From contig CM073905.1 of the NCBI GenBank assembly GCA_037176705.1, forward strand, positions 30,970,986 through 31,034,985: DNA of 64,000 nucleotides, written 5' to 3'. Every line of letters begins with the position of its first letter. Position 1 is the stretch's first letter. The DNA is from Molossus alvarezi (Eukaryota; Chordata; Mammalia; Chiroptera; Molossidae). The notes beneath the pieces are model-generated. The model saw only the letters and a list, made by a program, of their open reading frames with translations. It was not told where the DNA came from and ran no database searches. A program made the translations under genes and the position numbers. Shown in pieces: positions 31,933 through 40,929 of the stretch.

Positions 31933-32848
31933 AAAGAAAATTGCTTCTCTGTTCCAAAAACCGAGGCACAGAGAACGTAACCTCTGTTGGGTATTTGAAC
32001 ATGGATAATACCTCCCAGCACAATTAAGATAAAATTCCAACACATAAGAGAAAAGCCCCACCCTCTTTCCAGGCCCTGTTGGACCTGTTCGAGATTAGTA
32101 TTAAGTGTGGTGGTTGAGAACAGTGTGGTGAGAGTAATATATACAATGTTTCATTGACTAGGAAGAGCTATTTCGATCCTCCATCCGATCCTCGATCCTC
32201 GTTTTATAGGTAGAAAAACCAAGGCGTCAAGATGTTAACTTCTAGGGGGCATTTGGAGGGTGAGGTGCCAAGGATGGCAACACGTTCTGGTTTCACAGGA
32301 ATAGATGGATGGGCAGCCTTTTCTCGGGCAGGAACCATTGGGAGGAACAAAGGAAGTGAGGTGGGTGGGGGGATGTGAGTTCCATCCCGACAGGTTCAAT
32401 TTCAGGGACCCAAAGGTAATGTCAGGTGACAAATTGGCTAAGCGAGTCTAGATCTTAGAGAAGCAGGCTGGGCTGAAGAGAGAATGTGAGCATCGTCCCT
32501 GGCTTTGGATTGTCATTCAAATTGTAGATACGGGTGAGAGAGTGAAAGAGGGGAGCCTGTGGTTGTGGCCCCTGGGGCCCCAACGCGTACCGTCTGGGTA
32601 AGACTGCAAAGGGGACTGAGAAGGAGCAGCCCCAGAGAGAGGGTGGGGCCACAAGGGTCAAGGAGAGTCAGCGTTTGGAGAAGCAGCTATGTGGTGACCA
32701 GCCTGTCATTGCTAGAAAGAAGGCAAGAATGAGGTCAGGAAACTGCTACTGAGTTCAGAGATGTAAAGATCCAGCCGGACTCCGTCCCAGATCCGCTGGA
32801 CTCCAGGGGCGCCCCTAAACCTTTCTGTTTTACTGACTTATTTTAACG

Positions 32849-32997
32849 TTTTTATTTATTGATGAGAGAGAGAGAGAGAGAAACATCGATTTGTTGTTCC
32901 ACTTGTTTATACATGCATTGGTTGATTCTTGTATGTGCCCTGACTTGAAACCTTGGTGTATCAGGACGATGCTCCAACCAGCTGAGCTCCCAGTCAA
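32849..32997 (-). mobile_element. Older tRNA-type bat SINE (antisense)
   Basis: 'tttatttattgatgagagag', 'acatcgatttgttgttccac', 'ttggttgattcttgtatgtg' and a final 'gctccaaccagctgagctcc' form a SINE related to Ves but of a distinct type that I associate with many bat genomes. Confidence 0.75.
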
Positions 32998-33039
32998 GAC
33001 TAAACCTTTTTGTTTTAATGACTGGAGTAGCAGCTGCTA

Positions 33040-33392
33040 CAGAAGCACTAGCCCCAGAATTCCTGTATTGAAGCCCTAACCCCAGGACCTCAGAATGTGA
33101 CTGCATTTGGAGACAGGGTCTTTAAAGAGATGAGTCCTGATCCGATAGATCTGGGGTCCTTATAAGAATAGGAGTTAAGATGCAGACATACACACACACA
33201 TACCATGTGAAGACACTGCAGGAAGACAGCCATCTACAAACCAAGGGAAGAGGCCTCAGAAAAAAAACCAACTCTGGTTAGTGACACCTTGATTTCAGAC
33301 TTCTGGCTTCCAGAAGTATGAAAAAAGAGCTTTCTGTTAAGCTACTTAGTCTATGGCACTTCGTTATGGCAGCCCCAGCAAACGAACGCAAG
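33040..33392 (+). mobile_element. MaLR-type LTR (MLT1-like), solo
   Basis: 'acctcagaatgtgactgcat', 'gggtccttataagaatagga', 'catgtgaagacactgcagga', 'acaccttgatttcagacttc' and a terminal 'ttatggcagccccagcaaac' follow the ERVL-MaLR LTR pattern. No internal retroviral sequence is present. Confidence 0.75.
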
Positions 33393-33399
33393 CAGTAAC

Positions 33400-33585
33400 A
33401 CGTGTTTAAACAAACTTACTGTTATGAATTCACATAACATACAATTCAAGAGTGAAAGATTCAGTGGCATTTAGTACATTCACAGTATCATGCAACCACC
33501 ACCTCCGCCTGGTCCCAATGCCTTTCCACTACTCCAAGATAACACTTGTGCCCATTAAGCAATTTCTCCCCATTCCCCCATAACA
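33400..33585 (+). repeat. L1-type fragment
   Basis: 'tcacataacatacaattcaa', 'cattcacagtatcatgcaac' and 'tgcccattaagcaatttctc' resemble the L1M 3' region also seen at 30440. Confidence 0.6.
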
Positions 33586-34005
33586 CACTTTTAGCAAGCA
33601 CTTTCTTTATGCCAGGCACTGTACTATGCTTTACATAAATGTACTCATTTAAAAAATTTTTTTTCTTTATTGATTTTAGAGAGAGTGAAAGAGAGCAGGA
33701 GAGAGAGAGAGAGAAACATCAATGAGAGAGAACATCAATTGGCCACTTCCTGCATGCCCCCCACTGGGGATCGGGCCCCAACCTGGGCATGTACCCTGAC
33801 CAGGACTCAAACTGGCGACCTCTTGGTGCATGGATTAACACTCAACCACTGAGCTGGTACACTGGCCGGGCTAAATGTACTCTGAATTCTCTCAACAGTC
33901 CCAGGAGGCCGACGTAATTATTATTATTATTATTATTTTCATTTTACAGATGAGAAATTGGGCCTCAGAAAGGCTAAGTAGTTTGCTGTAGCTGTACAAC
34001 TGGTG
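33585..34005 (-). repeat. MIR SINE (antisense), split by a Ves SINE
   Basis: Left piece: 'tatgccaggcactgtactat'. Right piece after 33872: (att)n, 'tcattttacagatgagaaat' and 'gggcctcagaaaggctaagt'. Together they are antisense MIR, with the Ves insert at 33651-33871. Confidence 0.8.
33651..33871 (-). mobile_element. Ves SINE (antisense) inside a MIR
   Basis: Starts aaaaaattttttttctttat, contains gcccccactggggatcgg (reverse of the 'gcccaggttgtgggc' subtype), ends cactggccgggc. Target repeat taaatgtactc at 33636-33646 and 33872-33882. Confidence 0.93.
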
Positions 34006-34017
34006 AGACCATTGCAA

Positions 34018-34450
34018 TCGACAAATACTGAGAATCTGCCGAGAATGTGCTGTGTGCAGGGCCTGTGCCAAGTGACTAGGCATCCAGACAGTCCTGATTC
34101 TGAAGTTGCTTCTCGTCTAGTGGGAAAGATGCAGGTTGAACCATTATAAACTAAGTAAATAATCACAAGACTGCAAAATGCTGGGAAGGAACCCTGTCTG
34201 GTTCTGGGGCGGGGATGAGGGAAGTTGGGCCTGGAGGAAGAGGAGGAGTAGCTAGAAGGAGAGTGCAGGCCCAGGGTGGGAATAGTATCCATGGGGGAGG
34301 AAAGAGACCAGCCTGGCTGGGATGTGGTTACTGAGGGAGAGAATGGCTTCAGACAGGCATGGAGTGCTAGATGGGTCTGTCCCTTTACAACAATGTTAGA
34401 GATTTCAGATTTATTTCTAAGGGCAATAGAGAGCCATGGATGGCTTAACA
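34018..34450 (-). repeat. L2-type relic, antisense
   Basis: 'gcttctcgtctagtgggaaa', 'taaactaagtaaataatcac' and 'tttctaagggcaatagagag' follow the reversed L2-type element. Diverged. Confidence 0.5.
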
Positions 34451-34559
34451 CAATTCACTGAGAGTAAATTTACTGCTCAAACTGTCCCAGGGCATTCTGA
34501 TTTTCCTGTTTGGGGTAGGGGGTGGGGGCACTTTATTGAGCCCTCCATGTACTGATAAC

Positions 34560-34665
34560 AGATTGTTCTATACCTGTGTGTCCCCACTGTGGACTTGGAG
34601 CTCCCAAGGGTCAGGGACACAGGCTTACTCACCTCAGGACACATAGCACTGGGCCTGGCACTAAT
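34560..34665 (+). repeat. L2 3' end (sense)
   Basis: 'tgtgtgtccccactgtggac', 'ttggagctcccaagggtcag' and 'gcactgggcctggcac' match the L2 3' end. Confidence 0.65.
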
Positions 34666-34690
34666 CTAACCTGAGTTTTTGTTTGTTGTT

Positions 34691-34979
34691 GTTAATCCTC
34701 ACCCAGAGGACATTTTTTCCACTGATTTTTTAGACAGAGTGGAAGGGAGGGAGGAAAGGGAGGAAGAGGAGGAAGGGGAGGAAGAGGAGGAAGGGGAGGG
34801 GGGAGAGAGGAGGAGAAAAAAACATCTATGTGAGAAATATCAATTGGTTGCCTCCAGCATGACCCCAACCAGGCTGGGGATCAAACCTGCAACCCTGGTA
34901 CATGCCCTTGACTGGGAATTGAACCCACAGCCCTTCTGTCCAAGGGCTGACGCTCTAACCTGAGCCAAACTGGCCAGGG
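34691..34979 (-). mobile_element. Ves SINE (antisense, older subtype)
   Basis: Starts gttaatcctcacccagagga, has an expanded purine-rich (ggaagagga)n body, ends gccaaactggccaggg. Target repeat tctaacctgagttttt before and tctagcctgagctttttt after. Confidence 0.92.
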
Positions 34980-34997
34980 TCTAGCCTGAGCTTTTTT

Positions 34998-35197
34998 TTT
35001 AACATGAACCAAAATTGAATAGTTTTATTTATTTATTTTTATATATATTTTTAACTTTTTAATTTTTGTTACAGATATTTCTCCCCCCGCCCATTGACAC
35101 CCTCGTCCTCCTCCCTCCCCGCCCCGTCCCCGGCTTTGTTGTCCATGTCCATTGGTTATGTGTACATGCATATAAGTTCTGTGGTTGATCTCTTCCC
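34998..35197. mobile_element. Short retro-insertion, probable L1 3'-end fragment
   Basis: The block runs from the T-rich start through 'tttgttacagatatttctcc' to 'ttgtccatgtccattggtta', a phrase I associate with L1 3' ends in bats. It is flanked by direct repeats cctgagctttttt and acctgagcttttt, continuing the repeat series of the preceding Ves SINE. Confidence 0.5.
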
Positions 35198-35230
35198 CTA
35201 ACCTGAGCTTTTTAAAAAAAGGTGCAGGGG

Positions 35231-35479
35231 CCCTGGCCGGTTTGGCTCAGCGGTTAGAGCGTCGGCCTGCGGTCCGGAGAGACCTGGGTTCGGTTCCCGC
35301 TAAGGGCATGTACCTCGGTTGCAGTTTGTCCCCGGCCCTGGTCGGTTGTGCGGGTGGCAGCCACTCGATGTGTTCCTTTCACATCGATGTTTCTCTCTCT
35401 CTCTCTCTCTGTTCCTCTCTCTCCCTCCCACTCTACCTGAACAAAAAATGGAAAAATGTCCTCCGGTGAGGATAAAAAA

Positions 35480-35514
<35 letters not shown>
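35231..35514 (+). mobile_element. Ves SINE (sense), first of a tandem pair
   Basis: Full-length: ccctggccggtttggctcag, ggttcggttcccgctaaggg (box B), cacatcgatgtttctctctc, and a long (AAAT)n tail. The repeat ggtgcaggg precedes it and recurs right after the tail. Confidence 0.97.
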
Positions 35515-35524
35515 AGGTGCAGGG

Positions 35525-35783
35525 CCCTGGCCGGTTTGGCTCAGCGGTTAGAGCGTCCGCCTGTGGTCCGGAGAGACCCAGGTTCGGTTCCCACTAAGGG
35601 CATGTACCTCAGTTGCAGTTTGTCCCCGGCCCTGGTTGGTCATGTGGGTGGCGGCCACTCGATGTGTCCCTTTCACATCGATGTTTCCCTCTCTCTCTCT
35701 TCCTCTCCCTCCCTCCCACTCTGTCTGTACAAAAAATGGAAAAATGTCCTTGGATGAGGATAAAAAAAAAAAAAGAAAAAAGG
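35525..35783 (+). mobile_element. Ves SINE (sense), second of a tandem pair
   Basis: Full-length, same subtype as the preceding copy but with its own differences (gtccgcctgtggtcc against gtcggcctgcggtcc) and an A-rich rather than (AAAT)n tail. The repeat ggtgcaggg flanks it on both sides. Confidence 0.97.
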
Positions 35784-36471
35784 TGCAGGGACTAAAACAA
35801 CAAAGTGCCTACCCACACCTGAGTGGGAACTCCTGCTTGGAGGATTCAGATCCAGGCTCTACCACTTTTTGTCTTCTGTGACTTTAAATCAGTGACTCCC
35901 ACCTTCGTGACTTTTGTGTTCCTTGTCTGCAGAATGGGTGTCACCAGAGTACCTACCACAGAGGACTCGTATGAGGGGTCCTTGGAGACCGCAAGTAGGC
36001 GCTTGGCACAGCATCCACGCCAGAATATCCGTTTGTCGTGCTCACAGCATGCGTTAGAGCAAGGTCAAGCGGAAGCCAAGCAGCTCTGGATTCGAATCGA
36101 GGTAGTCAAAGGCCTCTGCGCAAGCCTGTTTCTCTCCCTGAACCTCAGTTTCCCCAGCTGTACCCTGGGGAGAATACTAGTGCCTGGGGTTACTCGGGAG
36201 GTTCGACGAGCCCCTGTGCAGGCAGAGCCAGGCTCACGCATGCAAACGGCCGTGACGATGTATCGGTCTCCAAGGCGCACAGCCCGGGGATTTTCGCCAA
36301 GGCGGTGCCTTCGCTCGCTCCGCGGTGGCGCAGCGCTCCCCAGCGGCCGGGCGGAGGGGTGTGGCCACGGGCGTGGGCGGGGCCGCCCTGGCGCCCGCCC
36401 CTGGAGGCAGGTGGGCGGGGCCGAATGGGGTTCCCCAAGAGCGCGCGCGCAGCGGGCCCAGGTATTCGGAC

Positions 36472-36483
36472 AAGATGGCGGCG
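36472..36483 (+). promoter_or_regulatory. FBXO21: YY1-type element over the FBXO21 start codon
   Basis: aagatggcggcg matches the YY1 consensus (AAGATGGCGGC) in the sense orientation and contains the start ATG. In many TATA-less mammalian genes such an element sits just downstream of the transcription start and fixes initiation. Confidence 0.7.
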
Positions 36484-36725
36484 GCGGCGGCGGCGGCAGC
36501 GGTCGACAGCGCGATGGAGGTGGTGCCGGCGCCGGCGGACGAGGCCATGCCCGAGGTGGCGGGCCTCAGCGGCCTGGTCAGCCTGCCGGGCGAAGTGCTG
36601 GAGTACATCCTGTGCAGCGGCTCGCTCGCGGCCTCGGACATCAGCCGCGTCGCCAGCACCTGCCGGCGGCTGCGCGAGCTGTGCCAGAGTAGCGGGAAGG
36701 TGTGGAAGGAGCAGTTCCGGGGGAG
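36475..36725 (+). CDS. FBXO21: FBXO21 exon 1: start, Ala tract and F-box
   Basis: Encodes Met, eight Ala (GCGx6, GCA, GCG), VDSAMEVVPAPADEAMPEVA and the F-box, ending FRG plus two bases of Arg. Donor gtgagt at 36726. The F-box binds SKP1. I remember four Ala in human, so this tract is longer. Confidence 0.95.
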
Positions 36726-39700
36726 GTGAGTCCGCAGCCCGAGCCGCCGGCGCCGGCCCCTGCGCCCCGGCCGGGCCTGGCTGGCGCCGCCGCCTCCCTC
36801 TCCGCACACGCGCGCGGACCCACCCCGGATGCCACCCGGCCCTTCCCGAGGACCGACAGACAAAGGCCTCCAGGCCGCCGGCCCCTCGGGTCCACGCCGC
36901 GCGGACCCTCCGGTGCCCAGCTTGCGCGTCGGGAAGCGCCCAGCAGCCCGGCCCCCACCGGCGGATGACGACGGTAGTATCCCCGCTAGTCCGTTCCGCG
37001 CGCGTCTTTTGTGCCCGACCGACTCTGTGCTGAAATGTTTACGCGGATCCCGGGATGCAGTGACCCCGACAGCCCCGAGGAAGCGGGCGCGGCATCCCCT
37101 GGTTGCTGGCCCAGAGCACCGATGTTGGCACGAGACCGGGGCTCAGATCTGGCCCTGGCGTACTCGCCGGGTGACCTTGGGGTTGACTTCTTTTTTTTGA
37201 GTCTCATTCATCGACTTTGGTGATCATTAGACCTACCTTGCACCGCGGTTATTAAATGAGAGCATCTGCCCGGAGCCTTTACCCCGGGCCCAACTCTTAG
37301 GAGGCGCTCCGTAAACGTGAACTGTCATTGTCATCACTGTTGTTGTTATTGCTACAACTGTCCTCGTTTTATAGATGGGGAGTGGAGACACAGCATACCT
37401 TGCTATGCCAAGGTCACACCGCGAGCGAGCGCGTGAGTCCCGGGCGGGGATTTGAACTAGGTCCATCACCAGGGTCCCTCTGACCACTAACCCATACTGC
37501 TCTCCGTTTTCCAAAGCTGCCTTTGATTCCTGTCTGCCTGCCTCTGAGCTCTGGTAAGCTGAGGGGGTTGTTTTTCTCCTTGTAGGTGGCCTTCCCTTAT
37601 GAAACACTACAGCCCCACGGACTACGTCAATTGGTTGGAGGAATATAAAGTTCGGCAGAAAGCTGGGTTAGAAGCCCGGAAGATTGTAGCCTCCTTCTCA
37701 AAGAGGTTCTTTTCAGAGCACGTAAGGATCTGGCGACGTAGCTCTCAGCTTATGCCTGGTGTGTGTGTGTGTGTGTCTGGCTCTGTAGGCATTAGCTCAT
37801 CCAGCTTTTTTTGATATCTCCCTTTTCAATGCTCTCACAATCCCTTACTCACTTAGAAGGCTGCAAGAGTCATTGTGTCCTTTTCCTCCTGTCCAACAAC
37901 ATGAAGCCATTTGTCCCTGCCAGCTTTACTTTTCTAAAGCCAGAGAAAGAATGGGGGTGGAGAGGGAGGGAGGACCAGCCGCACAATGTAGAGGGAATTC
38001 AGATCAGCGTTATTTCTCTGCAAGTGGCTTAACCGTATATATATATTTTTTGCAAACTCCACATGGTTTGGGGGAATCGTCAAAGATTGAACACCACAAA
38101 TTTCACCCAGCTGTTTACCCGAAAGAGTTGACGAAATTAATACGGTTCTTCTCTCTGGCTTTGTAGGTTCTAACCAGCAGTGAAGTACATTATTTGTTAG
38201 GATTAAAAGCTATCTGTAAACCAGAATTATTATTCCCTCAAGTAAATCGCCTTGCATTATCTCTGAAATGCTCTCTTTAAATATTGCTGAAATGCATGGT
38301 TTTTTGTTGTTTTCCCTTCCACAAAGTGCTCATAGAAGTTTCTGTATCAGGTCCTGATTCTTAACTTTTTGTAACTCTGGAAAATAGTCCACACTAATAT
38401 TTTAAATTTATTTCTGAGGGTGGGGAGAGCTAGAAATACAGCCAACCGGATTTATTTTACTATCCTGGCTTCCTGCAGATTCATTCCTGTTTTTTTAATT
38501 TTAATTACCATTACTTAATGGAGTTCATATATTTGAACTGTTTTCCAGGCTCTTCAAGTTTTGGAAGGGAAAGTTCAAATGTTGAACTTTCGACAAGTGT
38601 GAACTTATTCTCCTATGGAGAATAAAACTAGATATTCCCTAGTGTAATTCATTTCTATAAATAAATGATTGTTAATGTTAGAATGCACAAAATTCATGTT
38701 CCATTTTGGGTCAGCTATGCCCTGGCTAAAAGCCTTCAGAAGCACAGATTTTAGGTGCCGGTTTGAAAGTATTTGCACACAGTCGTATTTGGGTGCTAGC
38801 TGTGTTTGGTGCACGCGGTCATGGGCTACTAGTTTGCAACCTCTGCTGCTAGTCCAGCTGGTTTTGTGTGTGTGTTTAAGACTGTGCCTTTGTCTAATAA
38901 TGATGAACTGTTGTGTTTTTTTCCTTAGCTCCCTCTTTCCCTGTACCTCTGCTCAATTAGAAGTATGTCGAGGACTTTGAACATAGCAGGCGTTTACTTG
39001 AGATTGATCTGTGGGTGGGTGATTACTTTGGCTCAGGACCCTTGTAGTCCTGTGTTCTCCGCATGCACACAGGTTGACATGGAATTTCCTGGCTACCTTA
39101 AAAAAGAAAATTGGGAGAAGTAATATAAATTTAAACTGAGAGTTTTTTTTTTCTTTATCCTCACCAGAGGATATATTTTTGCATTTATCTTCAGATAGAT
39201 AGAGTGGGAGGGAGGAAAAGAGAGAGAGCAACATCAACGTGAGAGAGATACATTGACTGGTTGCCAGCTGCACAATCCCAACCGGGCCGGGGGTGAATTG
39301 CAACCGAGATACGTGCCCTTAGGGGGAATGGAACCCAGGACTCCCTGGTCTGCGGGCTGACGCTCTAACCGCTGAGCCAAACTGTCCAGGGCTAAACTGA
39401 GGGGTTTTTAAAGCTCATTGGTACCACTGCCTCAATTTACAAAGGATAAAACATGTCCAGTGGGTTGAGTAGCCCAAAGCTACTTCCCTCTCTCTGACCC
39501 TTCCCTCCTAGTTGAGTACAACATAGACTGCATGAAATATAATTACTGCTAGTTCGATTTTGCATTTCTAGTTCTTGTTGCAGAGCTATTTTTCTTCACA
39601 ATAGAATTCTTGAATTAATCGGTTTCAGAAATTTCAGTCTATGAAAATACAATTAACTAACAAGATCTGAACAAATTATCATCACTTTGCATGTCAATTT

Positions 39701-40898
39701 TCCACCCATGGTAGGTGGTGCAGGATAGTAAGGGATGATGGCTGTTACCACTTTCATGAAAATGACCATCTTTCTTTGCAATTCAGATTTGTGTATGAGT
39801 GTGACAATGACATTAGTACTCGTTATTGAGACCTGTTTGTATCTGTCTTCTTCATAGGTCCCTTGTAATGGTTTTAGTGACATTGAGAATCTTGAGGGAC
39901 CAGAGATATTTTTTGAAGATGAACTGGTGTGTATCCTAAATATGGAAGGAAGGTAAGCCATAGATGTACCGGGTATTTTTGTTTGTTTTCATTACAACCC
40001 CAGAATTAGTTGCCGTAGCTTTTATGTGGCTAAACCCTGGGACGTGTGTTTCCAAGTATCTCATGTGTTGCTACAGTTACATTTTTTAAATACTCTGTGT
40101 ATATAAGGTAAGTATACCAAGAGAGTTGATACTGAAAGAAACCGCACAAAAATCCTTTGGGGGGGGGGGGAGAATTAGTATATATTCAATCCCACTGCAG
40201 GTCAAATACTGTGTTCTGGGCGCTTGTATCTGTTATGTCATTTAGGTAATAGAAATGATCCTTCCTTTGTTATCGCCTGTCCTCCTGCCACAACCGTGTT
40301 TGCCAGTTATGTATTTAATATTTATTAAATGTCTTAGGCATATCTGAACTTAATGGTTGATTTTTTTACAATTTTTGAACTTGAGTAAGAAATAATCTTA
40401 CTTTGGCCATGAACATTATAGATATTTGGTTGAGTCTTTATCTCTCCTGATCAAGAAGAATCCATTTTCTCTTGGTTGTTGCTTAAAAATTTTTATGACT
40501 CATATTTTCCACTGTGAGGGTTAATTACCAGTTTGCCTGAAAGGTGACTTGGCTTCCAGCCGAACTTACCTATGAGTTCTGGAAACTTCACTGGTGATGG
40601 AAGATAAGAATGTTAGCTTAGCATCTTCCTTAAGAGAGGTCATTGTGCAATATCTCACAAACAAGGCATTAAGATATTTTTCTTACTGTTTTAAAGGGAA
40701 TTAGGAGAGAAAAATATCTATCAGTGGAACAACTGTGGGGGAGAGGTAAGATGTGTCACTATTCTAGGCCTTGGATGAGTTTAGATCCAGAGGTCATTTT
40801 TCCGTTTCTATTTTGGTTTATCTATAAATGAATTGAAGTATGATCTAACAGTCAGTATTGTGCAGCCTTAAAAATAAAAGCTGACCTGTCTTTCTTAC

Positions 40899-40929
<31 letters not shown>

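Larger units (their letters stand above)
23371..36289. other. NOS1-FBXO21 intergenic region
   Basis: About 13 kb with no protein-coding gene that I can support on either strand. It is a mosaic of Ves SINEs, MIR, L2, L1 fragments, two LTR-type remnants and simple repeats, listed separately. Stretches with nothing recognised: 24660-24890, 25190-25385, 25810-26990, 27040-27590, 28650-29060, 29260-30390, 30890-31390, 31420-31730, 31950-32840 and 35790-36280. Confidence 0.8.
36290..36990. promoter_or_regulatory. FBXO21: CpG-island promoter of FBXO21
   Basis: A sharp rise in G+C and CpG around the first exon, unlike the flanking DNA. GC boxes (gggcgg) sit at 36375-36380 and 36413-36418, with a reverse one near 36392-36400. 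I see no TATA box, which fits a housekeeping-type dispersed promoter. Confidence 0.85.
36726..37585 (+). other. FBXO21: FBXO21 intron 1
   Basis: Donor gtgagt, acceptor ttgtag. The first 270 bases belong to the CpG island; a sense and an antisense MIR follow (37135-37330 and 37331-37500). Confidence 0.9.

Noticed and set aside
35231..35783. tRNA-like box A/box B sequences
   Set aside because: They are the degenerate tRNA-derived heads of Ves SINEs and do not fold as intact tRNA genes. I found no true tRNA, rRNA or snRNA gene.
34665..35795. Regular direct repeats that might suggest a CRISPR-like array
   Set aside because: The repeats are target-site duplications around SINEs in a mammalian genome; spacing and content do not fit a CRISPR.
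36325..36474. Upstream in-frame extension of FBXO21 by 50 residues
   Set aside because: The open frame runs upstream, but position 36325 is GTG, no in-frame ATG exists there, and the ATG at 36475 has strong context and matches the known N terminus.
36190..36863. Long antisense open frames (200+ residues) across the FBXO21 CpG island
   Set aside because: They come from GC-rich composition with few stops. They lack family motifs and splice structure and overlap real coding sequence on the other strand.
40160..40171. G-run as a G-quadruplex
   Set aside because: A single homopolymer of about eleven G without further G-tracts nearby; weak evidence for a defined quadruplex.
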